DNA of 43,204 nucleotides. Origin: a virus. The position numbers and the translations under genes were made by a program. The stretch covers positions 1-43,204 of IMG/VR virus record IMGVR_UViG_3300042691_043479. One strand, given 5' to 3'. This document shows, in pieces, positions 1 through 8,060 of the stretch; within the stretch, counting starts at the first letter, position 1, and each line of letters opens with the position of its first letter. Under the pieces are notes generated by a model that had not been told where the DNA came from, searched no databases, and saw only the letters and a program-made list of their open reading frames with translations.

Positions 1-441
1 TCCTTGAGAAGTATTATTGAGAGTCGGGGTATACGTTCTATTTCCGGACGTTGTGTCAAAACCAATAGCAGCATTTGCTCTAAAATTAGTAGTGTTGCGA
101 AGCGTAGTGACTTCCGCATCAGTTACGGCATTATACACAGCTAATGTGGCATTTGGCGCAACTGCAAATCTTCCATTTGTATTGAATCCAGGCAAAGCTC
201 CTGTATTAATAATCGACATTACTCCACTACTAATTGTAGCGTTTCCTGTATAGGTATTAGTTGCAGAGAGAGTCAAAACTCCAGGACCATTTTTTAATAT
301 ACCTATACCGCTACCCGAAACCACACGAGAAAGAGTTGTATCAGCATAAGTCATGAAGTGATATAAATTAGAACCAAAACTGGCTATAGTTCTAACCTGA
401 TTAGAACCAGCATATGCTGAACTGGAATCTATTAAAATCAT
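1..441 (-). CDS. Autotransporter-type beta-strand repeat protein, partial (3' end outside window)
   Basis: The minus-strand frame is open from an ATG at 441 to the window edge, giving 147 codons with no stop. It begins MILIDSSSAYAGSNQ. Around residues 58-75 it carries the pattern ILKNGPGVLTLSATNTYTG, the signature of autotransporter-associated beta-strand repeats (the LxKxGxGTLTLxGxNTYTG family), which form right-handed beta-helix passenger structures. The ATG overlaps the stop of the preceding fibre gene as ATGA, so the two are probably translationally coupled. The same arrangement, a Trp-repeat fibre followed by a beta-repeat protein, occurs at 18371-21684. Likely a virion surface or fibre-tip adhesin. 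The repeat family is clear; the role in the virion is inferred. Confidence 0.75.
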   Translation of the reverse strand, partial: MILIDSSSAYAGSNQVRTIASFGSNLYHFMTYADTTLSRVVSGSGIGILKNGPGVLTLSATNTYTGNATISSGVMSIINTGALPGFNTNGRFAVAPNATLAVYNAVTDAEVTTLRNTTNFRANAAIGFDTTSGNRTYTPTLNNTSQG

Positions 442-1928
442 CCTACAATAATGTAAAGGGTGTCAGAAGCTGGCGTTATAGAATTGTAACCAGCTTGAGT
501 AATTTGAATTAATTTAGTTAATGCGCTAGCACCTGTTATGCCTGTTGGATTAGAACTGACATAAGCTGAACTTGCTGCAAATGTCGTTTGCCAGTTTGAG
601 GAAAGAGAAGTAACAGTAGAATAAGTGCTCTCCCAATTGGCTGAATTAGTTCTTACTAAGGTGGTTGCAACTATGTCACCTGCAACAATACCTGTTAAAT
701 TACTACCATCACCATAATATGAACCAGTAGCAGAAACATTCCCAATGACTGTTAATTCCTCATTTGGAGAAGATGTTCCTATACCAACCAATCCATCAGA
801 ATTAATGATAAATGGGGTCAAATCAGGATTATCAGAATCTTCAACCCGTATTACGTCACCAAAACCTCTTTGAGTTATTCTAAGAGCTGTTTCTGAAGAA
901 GAGGTATCAATATACATTGCACTCGTTACTGCAACAGCGGTATCAATGTATGTGATATCACCAAGAACAGAAAGATTACCAGTTAATGTACCTCCTGTTA
1001 AAGGAACAAAATTATTATTGACATAAGACGTAACTGAAGTGTTGTCCCAATTTGATGCACTGTTGTTTTGGACTGTTGTATAAACACTTTCCCAATTGCC
1101 TGAATTGGTTCTTACTAAGGTAGTAGCTTCTGTATCTCCAGCCACAATACCTGTTAAATTACTCCCATCACCATAAAGGTTTCCACCTACACTTAAATTT
1201 CCAGTAATGGTACCACCACTTAATTTTAAATATAATGAATCGCCACCAGAACCAAATGAACTTAAAGAAACAGTATTTCCATATGTTAAAGAGAGGTCTT
1301 TGGTGATCTCATTGAATGATAAATTTTGAGGTTGGCCTCCTACTCCCCAATTAGCAGATTGAGCCCTTACTAAAGTAGTAGCTTCGGTATCACCGGCAAC
1401 AATACCGGTTAATTCAGACCCATCCCCATAAATTTTTCCTATACTTGAAAGATTATTAACATAGGTAAATCCTGAAAGATGGGATGTTATATTGGAACCA
1501 ATAATAAAAGATTCTTGGTGGTTTATTGTGTTATTTTTACCCCCAAGAATAATAGAATAATCCCCATTAACCTCTATAGTATTGTTTAAACCATTTCCTA
1601 TTAAAGCAAAATCTCCGCTGATATCATTGTTTTCACCATTGATTACAGTGGATCCAGATCCAGAGACATCATTATTATATCCACCGAATACTTCAGAATA
1701 AACCCCAGTAACTGTATTATTTCCTACTTTTAAAACAATACTACTTAAATTTTCTAAAAATGTAAAAGGTGAATCCTCTATTGAAGATATATTGTTTTGT
1801 GTATTTTTAAAAAATATTTTTTTATCTGCTAAATTAAGAGCCAATTCTCCTGGTTCTAATTGGAGAGCAGTCGGAACAGAACCAGGAGTAGATGACCTTT
1901 TAATAAAAATTTTAGAAGCAGATAACAT
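438..1928 (-). CDS. Tail-fibre-like structural protein (496 aa)
   Basis: The N-terminus (SKIFIKRSSTPG, then LEPGELALNLADKKIFFKN) is the short beta module that starts many T4-like fibre and adaptor proteins; the 738-residue protein encoded at 3281-5497 starts with a related IKRR...GGELAFNE. Residues about 80-140 hold Gly/Asn-rich turns (FGGYNN, INGENN, IGNGLNN, LGGKNN), suggesting a beta-roll. The decapeptide YGDGSxLTGI occurs three times (about 167, 252 and 405). Trp repeats of the NWESxYTTV type and a VGIGTSSPNEELTV-x-GN-x-SATG module are also present. It ends SDTLYIIVG, close to the end of the paralogous fibre at 20263-21684 (PNTLYIVI). A trimeric fibre or adaptor shaft is likely; receptor and position on the particle are unknown. 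Confidence 0.75.
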   Translation of the reverse strand: MLSASKIFIKRSSTPGSVPTALQLEPGELALNLADKKIFFKNTQNNISSIEDSPFTFLENLSSIVLKVGNNTVTGVYSEVFGGYNNDVSGSGSTVINGENNDISGDFALIGNGLNNTIEVNGDYSIILGGKNNTINHQESFIIGSNITSHLSGFTYVNNLSSIGKIYGDGSELTGIVAGDTEATTLVRAQSANWGVGGQPQNLSFNEITKDLSLTYGNTVSLSSFGSGGDSLYLKLSGGTITGNLSVGGNLYGDGSNLTGIVAGDTEATTLVRTNSGNWESVYTTVQNNSASNWDNTSVTSYVNNNFVPLTGGTLTGNLSVLGDITYIDTAVAVTSAMYIDTSSSETALRITQRGFGDVIRVEDSDNPDLTPFIINSDGLVGIGTSSPNEELTVIGNVSATGSYYGDGSNLTGIVAGDIVATTLVRTNSANWESTYSTVTSLSSNWQTTFAASSAYVSSNPTGITGASALTKLIQITQAGYNSITPASDTLYIIVG

Positions 1929-1939
1929 GATTAATAATT

Positions 1940-2125
1940 TTAATTATTATTTTTTTGCTTTAAAGAACGTTTAGTTTTTTTTATAACGGGTTCCTGTTCA
2001 ATTTCAATTTGTGAAGATTCAAAATTATTCTCTTTCAATTGAGTTTGATCTAAAACCACTTCAGCTTTTTGAAATTCTTCATTTGTGTTCTTTTTAAAGA
2101 AATTTTTAATTTTTTGAAAAAACAT
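1940..2125 (-). CDS. Small charged protein (61 aa), unknown function
   Basis: This Lys/Glu/Asn-rich protein starts MFFQKIKNFFKKNTNEEF, so the N-terminus is a short amphipathic basic/aromatic helix and the rest is polar and probably disordered, ending KRSLKQKNNN. No family is recognised. Reality is supported by a late-type box (CTTAAATAAT) 8 nt before the ATG, by a terminator just upstream that isolates it from the lectin-like gene, and by its 11-bp spacing to the following fibre gene. It could be a small structural or assembly factor. Confidence 0.5.
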   Translation of the reverse strand: MFFQKIKNFFKKNTNEEFQKAEVVLDQTQLKENNFESSQIEIEQEPVIKKTKRSLKQKNNN

Positions 2126-2133
2126 AAGACTAT

Positions 2134-2143
2134 ATTATTTAAG
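2134..2143 (-). promoter_or_regulatory. Late-type box CTTAAATAAT before 61-aa gene
   Basis: Resembles the T4 late promoter TATAAATA. It lies 8 nt before the ATG at 2125. Confidence 0.55.
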
Positions 2144-2154
2144 GATGTTTGAAT

Positions 2155-2182
2155 AAAAAAAGAGCCTCTTTCGAGGCTCTTT
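2155..2182 (-). terminator. Rho-independent terminator after FnIII-LamG gene
   Basis: On the minus strand a 10-bp stem (AAAGAGCCTC / GAGGCTCTTT) with a GAAA tetraloop is followed by a T run. It lies 21 bp after the stop at 2204 and before the 61-aa gene. The GAAA loop closes a stable hairpin. Confidence 0.9.
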
Positions 2183-2203
2183 AAAAATAGTTTTATTTTT
2201 ATA

Positions 2204-3190
2204 TTATTCTAAACCAGATCCAGAATTATAAAGTTCTCCAATTTCTGTTTCTGTTAATGCACGGTTCCAGATACCAACTGCATCGATTTCCCCATTAAAA
2301 GGAACGGTTGGATATGATTCTTGAGCAGATCCACCAATTACAAAAGATGCGCTAGAATTCGATATGGTTCCGACTGCTGCTTGTGTCCCTTGTACTTGTC
2401 CATCAACATACATTTTCATATTTTGACCGTCGAAGTTAAGAGTTACAAAATGCCAGTTACCATCAAATACGTTGTGATTTGAAGTTTCTAAGGTGCAGAA
2501 ACTGCCATTTACGTTCAAAATTGCTCTAAGTGAGCTGCTGTTTCCACCATTATTTCCAAAAAACAACTGACCGCCATTATAATCACTAAATCTCGAAATA
2601 AAGCACCAAGAACCTGAATTGTTATTATTCACTTTAACCCAAGCGGAAACGCTTAAACCACCAAGTCCGTTAAAATCCAACGAATTGTTGGAAAGAGTTC
2701 CGTTCGTTAACACAGCAGCATTTCCAATCTTTCCAGAAGAGAAAGTCACACTACCAACGTTGGTAAGAGTGTTTCCGTTTCCAGAAGCATCGGTTGTATC
2801 ATCTAGCTTGTAAAAGGCTTGGAGGCCATTTCTAAGACCAGCATTTAATGGCAATGTTGCGGTTTCAGTTGTATCAGAAACAGAACCAGAATTTGATCCA
2901 GCAGCTACTGCTCTTACACGTGTATAATATGTTGTGTTTTGAGTAAGTCCAGTTACAGCTTGAGAAGTTCCAGCTACATCTTTTCCGTTATATCCAGAAA
3001 CGAATGAAGTGAAACCAGAATCAGTCGCAACGTCTAGCTTGTATCCTAGAGCACTAGCAACAGCATTCCATGATACTGTGAATCCGCTTGCTGATTTGTT
3101 TGAGATTGCTACGTTGGAAGGAGCGGAAATTCCTCCGCCGCCCGCGTTTGTTCTTACGATGAATTTGTCTTGTATATTTACGAGAGGCAT
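2204..3190 (-). CDS. Fibronectin type III + LamG/ConA-like lectin domain protein (328 aa)
   Basis: From the ATG at 3190 the protein starts MPLVNIQDKFIVRTNAGGGG. Residues about 22-115 form a fibronectin type III domain (APSNVAISNKSASGFTVSW, later YYTRVRAVAAGSNSG). Residues about 120-325 form a LamG-like jellyroll (LQAFYKLDDTTDASGNGNTL, GLSVSAWVKVNN, GNWHFVTLNFDGQNMKMYVDG, FNGEIDAVGIWNRALTETEI). LamG domains bind glycans, so a host-surface or decoration adhesin is likely. An in-frame TTG start at 3232 is rejected because it lies in the terminator hairpin of the upstream gene, while the ATG at 3190 has TATAAATA 5 nt before it. It sits between two terminators, so it is probably its own late transcript. 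Confidence 0.85.
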   Translation of the reverse strand: MPLVNIQDKFIVRTNAGGGGISAPSNVAISNKSASGFTVSWNAVASALGYKLDVATDSGFTSFVSGYNGKDVAGTSQAVTGLTQNTTYYTRVRAVAAGSNSGSVSDTTETATLPLNAGLRNGLQAFYKLDDTTDASGNGNTLTNVGSVTFSSGKIGNAAVLTNGTLSNNSLDFNGLGGLSVSAWVKVNNNNSGSWCFISRFSDYNGGQLFFGNNGGNSSSLRAILNVNGSFCTLETSNHNVFDGNWHFVTLNFDGQNMKMYVDGQVQGTQAAVGTISNSSASFVIGGSAQESYPTVPFNGEIDAVGIWNRALTETEIGELYNSGSGLE

Positions 3191-3195
3191 AATTT

Positions 3196-3203
3196 TATTT
3201 ATA
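3196..3203 (-). promoter_or_regulatory. Late promoter TATAAATA before FnIII-LamG gene
   Basis: An exact T4 late octamer, 5 nt before the ATG at 3190 and just after a terminator, so a promoter is needed here. Confidence 0.7.
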
Positions 3204-3224
3204 GGATTGTTTTTATTGTAAAAA

Positions 3225-3259
3225 AAACCCAATATAAGGATTGGACTTATATTGGGTTT
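3225..3259 (-). terminator. Rho-independent terminator after long fibre gene
   Basis: A perfect 14-bp stem (AAACCCAATATAAG / CTTATATTGGGTTT) with a 7-nt loop lies 22 bp past the stop at 3281; the minus strand continues into a T run. It also rules out the longer start at 3232 for the next gene. Confidence 0.88.
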
Positions 3260-3280
3260 CTAATTTTATATCAACTTATC

Positions 3281-5497
3281 TTAGAAGCTTCCTCCGTCAA
3301 TAATGAAATCAACGAGGTATGAATTTCCAGAAGAACCGGAAATGCTTCCTGTAGTAGTTGTGCTGTTGTTAATGGTTACTAACCCATCAACGGTCAATGT
3401 TGAGTCAAACTCTGCAGCTCCTTGTGTGGAGAGAGTTGAAGCAAAGGTAGTAGCACCAATAACGTCTAATGTATCATCAATAGTTACAGCACCGTTTAAG
3501 GTAGAAGCACCATCAATTGTTAATGCCCCTTGAGCGGAAACAGAAGAAGCAAAGGTTGAAGCGCCAATTACATCAAGAGTAGATCCTAATGTCGTAGCAC
3601 CACCAACGCCCAATGTCCCGGTTAAATCACCATTAACTACATTAACGTTACCTGTAGCAGAGATATTACCGACAACGGTTAATTTCTCGTTAGGAGTTAA
3701 AGTACCAATACCAACATTACCACCATCGACAATTGCTAATGCAATATTAGTATCATCATAGAATTCGGCAACGTTTTGAGCTCCTGTTTGTGTGGCAGTA
3801 AAGGCTGTCTGAGAACCTGTATTAGTAATACTGAAAGCACTAGTAACTGTAGTTGTAGTTTCGAGGCTTGTTACAGCACCAAGAACTTGAAGATCACCAG
3901 TAACTGTTAAATTACCACCGATGGTAGCGTTGCTATCAACGTTTAATGTAGAATCGATATCTACAGCACCAGTAACATTTAATGTATTGTTAATGGTAGT
4001 AGCACCATCGATTGTTACTGCTCCTTGAGCAGAAAGGCTTGAAGCAAATGTAGCAGCTCCATCAACGTTTAAGGTTGAATCGAGATCAGTTGCTCCAGTA
4101 ACATTCAACGTATCATCAACAGTAACTGAACCATTTAAGGTAGAAGCACCATCAACTGTTAAAGCACCTTGTGCAGAAACAGAAGAAGCAAATGTAGCCG
4201 CGCCGTCAACGTTTAAGGTTGAATCGAGGTCGGTAGCACCTGTAACGTTTAATGTGTCATCAACTGTGACTGAACCATTTAAGGTAGAAGCACCATCAAC
4301 TGTTAAAGCACCTTGTGCAGAAACAGAAGAAGCAAAGGTCGAAGCACCTGTAACGTCGAGAGTAGATCCCAATGTTGTAGCACCATCAACGCTTAGTGTT
4401 GAATTAAGATCCGCAGAACCATTAACTGTTAAAGCACCTTGTGCAGAAACAGAAGAAGCAAATGTAGCGGCGCCGGTAACACCGAGGGTGGAACCTAAGG
4501 TAGCAGCACCATCAATTGTAGCAGTACCGTCAACATTTAAATTACCGGTCAATGTACCATTAACTGCAAAGATGTCTTCTGAAGCAGAAATAGAACCAAC
4601 GACTGTTAATTCTTCATTTGGTGCGTCTGTATTAACACCTACTTTGCCGTTTTCGACATAGAGGGTGGTAGAACCACCACCACCACCAATTTCAAAACCA
4701 CCATCAGCATAAACTGAACCAGTAGCAGAAATGTTACCAGTAACTGTTAACTTTTCATTGGGGTTTAAAGTACCGACGCCGACATTACCACCATCAACAA
4801 TTGCTAATGCAATATTAGCATCATCGTAGAATTCAGCAACGTTTTGAGCGCCTGTTTGGGTAGCAGTAAATGCTGTTTGAGAACCAGCGTTCGTAATACT
4901 GAAAGCACTAGTAACGGTGGTTGTTGTCTCAAGGCTAGTTACAGCACCAAGAACTTGAAGGTCACCAGTAACTGTTAAATTACCACCAACAGTAGCATTA
5001 CCAGTTGTATCAATACTGTCGACTTGAACACCACCAGTTACGTCTAAACCGCCAGTAAGATTGACGGCTCTGTCATCTGTAAGTTTTACGAAAGTGTTGT
5101 AAACTTCAGTAGAAAGAGAAGTAGTAGCAGAACCACCGCTGCTGGCTAGATTAGTAATTTCTGTATCAATGTAATTTTTCGTAGCAGCATCAGAGCTTGA
5201 AGTTGGTTCGGCAAGATTTGTAATCTTGTTAGCACCAGCATCAATTAATGATCCAGCTGAGAATGTAGTTGAAGAGAGAGTTGTTAGCCCACTGAAGGTT
5301 TTATCACCAGCAATGGTTTGATTGGAAGTGCGATCAACAAAAGCACCAGAACCTGCGATGGCGATTACGCCAGCGTTAGATCCATAGTACAATGTAGAAT
5401 TAACTTCGTTGAATGCGAGTTCACCACCGGACAAAGAGGACGGAGCTGTAGCTGATCCTGATGTACGGCGTTTAATAAGAATAGTATTGTATGCCAT
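3281..5497 (-). CDS. Long repeat tail fibre protein (738 aa)
   Basis: It starts MAYNTILIKRRTSG, followed by SSLSGGELAFNEVNSTLYYG, the conserved start of many T4-like marine-type fibre proteins. The body is a regular beta-repeat shaft of units such as ATFASSVSAQGALTVDGAS and TLNVTGATDLDSTLNVDGAA. A block of over 90 residues (GNLTVTGDLQVLGAVTS... through VGTLNPNEKLTV-x-GNISATG) occurs twice, 356 codons apart, and a 48-codon unit is tandemly duplicated at 4062-4349. It ends IIDGGSF. Such regular repeats suggest an elongated trimeric beta-helical fibre. The ATG at 5497 is preferred over an upstream in-frame start at 5533 because TTTAAATAC lies 7 nt before it and the conserved N-terminus begins there. 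Codons 13 onward of the longer frame are all that resemble relatives. Confidence 0.85.
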   Translation of the reverse strand: MAYNTILIKRRTSGSATAPSSLSGGELAFNEVNSTLYYGSNAGVIAIAGSGAFVDRTSNQTIAGDKTFSGLTTLSSTTFSAGSLIDAGANKITNLAEPTSSSDAATKNYIDTEITNLASSGGSATTSLSTEVYNTFVKLTDDRAVNLTGGLDVTGGVQVDSIDTTGNATVGGNLTVTGDLQVLGAVTSLETTTTVTSAFSITNAGSQTAFTATQTGAQNVAEFYDDANIALAIVDGGNVGVGTLNPNEKLTVTGNISATGSVYADGGFEIGGGGGSTTLYVENGKVGVNTDAPNEELTVVGSISASEDIFAVNGTLTGNLNVDGTATIDGAATLGSTLGVTGAATFASSVSAQGALTVNGSADLNSTLSVDGATTLGSTLDVTGASTFASSVSAQGALTVDGASTLNGSVTVDDTLNVTGATDLDSTLNVDGAATFASSVSAQGALTVDGASTLNGSVTVDDTLNVTGATDLDSTLNVDGAATFASSLSAQGAVTIDGATTINNTLNVTGAVDIDSTLNVDSNATIGGNLTVTGDLQVLGAVTSLETTTTVTSAFSITNTGSQTAFTATQTGAQNVAEFYDDTNIALAIVDGGNVGIGTLTPNEKLTVVGNISATGNVNVVNGDLTGTLGVGGATTLGSTLDVIGASTFASSVSAQGALTIDGASTLNGAVTIDDTLDVIGATTFASTLSTQGAAEFDSTLTVDGLVTINNSTTTTGSISGSSGNSYLVDFIIDGGSF
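3655..5000 (-). repeat. Dispersed duplicated block in long fibre gene
   Basis: A block of about 280 bp occurs near 3655-3930 and again near 4725-5000, offset by 1068 bp (356 codons). It encodes GNLTVTGDLQVLGAVTS, the TVTSAFSITN-x-GSQTAF segment and VGTLNPNEKLTV. The copies differ mostly at third codon positions. Confidence 0.75.
4062..4349 (-). repeat. Tandem 144-bp repeat in long fibre gene
   Basis: Two near-identical 144-bp units (4062-4205 and 4206-4349) encode a 48-residue shaft repeat. The last roughly 70 bp of each are almost the same base for base, so the duplication is recent or maintained by conversion. Confidence 0.8.
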
Positions 5498-5504
5498 AGT
5501 TTTT

Positions 5505-5513
5505 GTATTTAAA
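5505..5513 (-). promoter_or_regulatory. Late-type box TTTAAATAC before long fibre
   Basis: It lies 7 nt before the ATG at 5497 and next to a hairpin. Confidence 0.5.
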
Positions 5514-5533
5514 TTGTTGCAAAATAGCAACAA
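5514..5533 (-). other. Hairpin abutting late box of long fibre gene
   Basis: An inverted repeat TTGTTGC-N6-GCAACAA sits directly next to TTTAAATAC, 16 nt upstream of the fibre ATG on the minus strand. No T run follows, so it may be a weak terminator for the gp14-like gene or a promoter-associated or leader structure. Confidence 0.45.
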
Positions 5534-5576
5534 TAATACTTATCTAAAAATGTCTTTTTTTTTTGATTTCGTCTCT

Positions 5577-6650
5577 CTAGAAAGTCCCGCCATCTAGAGG
5601 TCTTTCTGTTGGCTCTCCTACTAAACCGGTTCCTGCTATGTTGTCTAATGTTACTTGATCTTCATCTGAAGTATATGTAATAATGTCTTCTGGGCGACCA
5701 GAAGTACTAATTACAAAGGAGTCTATATTACCCGGTTCACTACCAGTGAGAGTTCTAATCATGAGGTTTGGTGCATTAGAAGCCAAGAATGAAGCTACAG
5801 ACGGACTCATGACAGAATTTGTCGAAGATATAGTTGGATATTGGGTTTGGACCTGTTTAATAAAGTCTAATAGTTGGTTGAATTCTGTGGAGTTAACTTT
5901 AATCATATCGGGGTTAAGGTTGGCTGTCGGTGAAGTGTCGAATATCGGAGTTCCGTCATATCCACCATAATATCCATAATCTTTAGATATATTAGTAGCA
6001 TCGTGATCGAAAATACATTTTTGGGTACCATCAACACTATCAGGATATGGCATAACAGACTCATTTGGATTAGTACTTCCTTCCATTCTGCCGTATTCTT
6101 CGGAATCATTGATTTGTATGTTGAGGGGTTCAGCGAGAACACCAGGTTCTGAAGAGTATTCCCAACGTTTGCATTTAATGACCCAAATATAATGACCCAT
6201 TAAACCATTGGCGTTAAATTGTAAGTTTTGATCATCTCTTTCTGTAATTTCATATATAGGAGCGCCTCTCCCACCTGGACGATCTCCAAACCCACCATAT
6301 TCTTTCAATTCAATTAAGTCACCAGATTTAGGTTCTCTTCCTTGACCGAATGTTTCATAATAAGAAGAAATGTGAATAACTGCTGTCATGTCACAATCTG
6401 CCATGATACCGAACTTGGAAAGCATGATAGCATCATTGGTGATGTCTGTTAACATAACCACAGGACCTGAACTTAAAAATGTAGAGGTCGGATCTTCTCC
6501 ATAAAGGAAATTATGAGATGTTAAAGAATAACCATGAGTATAATAAGTGGTTTCTACGCCATAGTGATTGATTTGTTCTTTCCAATAACGAGAGAACAAT
6601 TCTCGTTCATTATCATTAATAGATTTGTTAAGATAACGAACCTTTTCCAC
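5577..6650 (-). CDS. Neck protein, gp14-like (357 aa)
   Basis: T4 gp14 joins the head-tail connector to the tail. The first 170 residues match that family's layout: an N-terminal helical NERELFSRYWKEQINHYGVE, then FLYGEDPTSTF (49-59), LSKFGIMADCDMTAVIHISS (77-96), REPKSGDLIEL (105-115), PIYEITERD (131-139) and HYIWVIKCKRWEYSSE (153-168). T4-like homologues are about 260 residues. The extra roughly 190 residues hold a variable segment and end in RPLDGGTF. The start is GTG at 6650, one base after the stop of the upstream gene (TAAAGTG), so translation is probably coupled. The family match is from memory of motif order. The C-terminal extension resembles fibre C-termini and is unusual for a neck protein. 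Confidence 0.65.
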   Translation of the reverse strand: MEKVRYLNKSINDNERELFSRYWKEQINHYGVETTYYTHGYSLTSHNFLYGEDPTSTFLSSGPVVMLTDITNDAIMLSKFGIMADCDMTAVIHISSYYETFGQGREPKSGDLIELKEYGGFGDRPGGRGAPIYEITERDDQNLQFNANGLMGHYIWVIKCKRWEYSSEPGVLAEPLNIQINDSEEYGRMEGSTNPNESVMPYPDSVDGTQKCIFDHDATNISKDYGYYGGYDGTPIFDTSPTANLNPDMIKVNSTEFNQLLDFIKQVQTQYPTISSTNSVMSPSVASFLASNAPNLMIRTLTGSEPGNIDSFVISTSGRPEDIITYTSDEDQVTLDNIAGTGLVGEPTERPLDGGTF

Positions 6651-6651
6651 T

Positions 6652-7221
6652 TTAAGCCCTTTCTAACTTTCTTAATCCTTTAATTAAACTATGTTTAGGT
6701 TTATTTTTAATTTTAGAAATTTCTCCTGCTGTTTTTTTCGATTCTTCTAAGAAGGAAGGTTTCTTGATCCACTTTTGTCTAAAAATATCATAAGCTGCAT
6801 TTAATTTTTCTATGTCAATTTTGCGAATAGTTGGAATGTAAATTATAGGATGTTTAGTCCCAGTAGCTAATTTGTCATTTACTTCTTTAATTTTTTGTAA
6901 AATTCTCTCTTTAGTAACATCATCCAAATTAGCAGTATTGAGTTGAAGTCTAATAACAATAGGGCATCTTTCAGAACTATCTTTGTCTAAGATGGGGCCT
7001 GTTAAGACATAATTCCAAATTCGAGTTTGCATAAAAGCAGACTCAGCATGGTTGATGTCTTCTATGTCTTTTCTAATTTGTTCTGCAACTCCTGGTAGTA
7101 AAATAGGATCATAGCCCTCATCTGTAAAATAAAAAACTTGAGGATCTAAAGAATTTGGCGGAAATTCTTTTTTATTCAGATTTGCATAAGCATCTCTATA
7201 TGCATTTTCAAACAACAACAT
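6652..7221 (-). CDS. Nucleotidyltransferase-fold-like protein, catalytic motif apparently lost (189 aa)
   Basis: The order of motifs resembles small nucleotidyltransferase-like proteins of T4-like marine phages: FYFTDEGYDPILLPGV (about 31-46), then a beta-strand NYVLTGPIL where active enzymes have a GS motif, then CPIVIRLQL where active enzymes have a DxD-type strand, followed by a helix, GTKHPIIYI (121-129) and a C-terminal AAYDIFRQKWIKKPSFL. Here the GS is GP (75-76) and the acidic pair is Cys-Pro-Ile (86-88), so catalysis looks lost and a structural or binding role is more likely. Two in-frame ATGs lie at 7227 and 7221. The second is preferred because the first overlaps the late-type box CATAAATA. 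It lies one base upstream of the gp14-like gene. Confidence 0.45.
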   Translation of the reverse strand: MLLFENAYRDAYANLNKKEFPPNSLDPQVFYFTDEGYDPILLPGVAEQIRKDIEDINHAESAFMQTRIWNYVLTGPILDKDSSERCPIVIRLQLNTANLDDVTKERILQKIKEVNDKLATGTKHPIIYIPTIRKIDIEKLNAAYDIFRQKWIKKPSFLEESKKTAGEISKIKNKPKHSLIKGLRKLERA

Positions 7222-7226
7222 AATCA

Positions 7227-7234
7227 TATTTATG
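7227..7234 (-). promoter_or_regulatory. Late-type box CATAAATA before NTase-like gene
   Basis: Seven of eight bases match the T4 late octamer. It lies 5 nt before the ATG at 7221 and overlaps the alternative ATG at 7227, and it follows a terminator. Confidence 0.65.
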
Positions 7235-7248
7235 GGGTTTATAAAACG

Positions 7249-7275
7249 AAAAAAGCCCCATTAAGGGGCTTAGTT
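7249..7275 (-). terminator. Rho-independent terminator after acidic protein gene
   Basis: The minus strand has AAGCCCC, a TTAAT loop, GGGGCTT and then a T run ending TTTTTTCG. It lies 24 bp after the stop at 7299 and before the late box of the next gene. Confidence 0.88.
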
Positions 7276-7298
7276 CGAAAAAATATGAAATTATTTTT

Positions 7299-8054
7299 TT
7301 ATTTAAAGAAATCTCCAGTTTTAACTGTAGAGTTAACTTGCATTCCTTTTTTGGATTGAAGAGATCCTTTTTTATCGCCTAATTCTTTAGGTTCGGGGGA
7401 ATCTTTGAGTTCGCCTTTGTGAACAGAACCACCTTTAGGTTTAACAGAACCAGCTTTCATGTGTCCTTTAGACATCATTTCAGTACCGGCTTTCATACCA
7501 TGAAGGGCGTGGCCTTTGTCTTCCATACTAACAGATTCTTCATAGGGTTCTTCGTTTTCGGTGTCTTCTTCTTCAGATTCTTCAACTTCTTCTGTCTCTT
7601 CAGAACCTTCTTCTTCGGAAAGTTTACTCATGATGTCTTGAAGTTTATCCATGATAGAACGAAGATCAGAAATAAGGTCGCCAGAATCTTCATCTTCTAA
7701 TTCGTCTACCATGTCTTCAGTTTCTGTGGGAACTTCGACAGAAGTTTCAGTAGCAGCTTCTTCGCCACCAAACTCCATTTTTTCTTCTTCTGTGATAGTG
7801 GCTTTGAAAAGTTTTTCAAAGGCGCCTTCGTAGGATTTAATTGATTCTTTTGTCATATCTTTAGCTTTAGCACCATCTGAGTATTTTTTATTTTCTTCTG
7901 GAGTCTCAACATCTTTTTTAGCTTTATCAGAACCTTGACCTTTAATGAGAGGAGCTTTGCCAATTTCCATTTTGGAAGTCACAACAGCTGATTTAACTTT
8001 TTCTTCACTGAGAAGAACTTTATTTGAATAGATTTCAGATAGTGGGTTTTTCAT
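7299..8054 (-). CDS. Acidic/basic low-complexity protein, possible head-core or structural protein (251 aa)
   Basis: It starts MKNPLSEIYSNKVLLSEEK. The middle (about 95-180) is extremely acidic, with a predicted helix at 128-148 (LISDLRSIMDKLQDIMSKLS) followed by runs of Glu/Asp/Ser. The last 70 residues are Gly/Lys/Met-rich and basic (HALHGMKAGTEMMSKGHMK and onwards), ending KTGDFFK. This charge separation resembles prohead core or scaffolding proteins, but no specific family is recognised. It is expressed from its own late-type box (GATAAATAAAT) and ends at a strong terminator (7249-7275), so it is probably monocistronic and perhaps abundant. Confidence 0.55.
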   Translation of the reverse strand: MKNPLSEIYSNKVLLSEEKVKSAVVTSKMEIGKAPLIKGQGSDKAKKDVETPEENKKYSDGAKAKDMTKESIKSYEGAFEKLFKATITEEEKMEFGGEEAATETSVEVPTETEDMVDELEDEDSGDLISDLRSIMDKLQDIMSKLSEEEGSEETEEVEESEEEDTENEEPYEESVSMEDKGHALHGMKAGTEMMSKGHMKAGSVKPKGGSVHKGELKDSPEPKELGDKKGSLQSKKGMQVNSTVKTGDFFK

Positions 8055-8060
8055 TATTAT

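Noticed and set aside
3191-3232. Longer TTG-started N-terminus of the FnIII-LamG protein
   Set aside because: The extension lies in the terminator hairpin and in the TATAAATA box; the ATG at 3190 fits much better.
4254-4661. Plus-strand 135-codon open frame inside the long fibre gene
   Set aside because: It is the antisense shadow of Ala/Ser/Thr-rich repeats; no start context and no family.
3600-5000. Possible CRISPR array because of regular repeats
   Set aside because: The repeats are in frame, 48-codon coding units without distinct spacers; they encode a fibre shaft.
5498-5533. Longer N-terminus of the long fibre (start at 5533)
   Set aside because: It covers the upstream hairpin and late-type box; the conserved fibre start MAYNTILIKRR begins at 5497.
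7419-7833. Plus-strand open frames opposite the acidic protein gene
   Set aside because: Phe- and Ser-rich translations are antisense artefacts of Glu/Lys codon runs.
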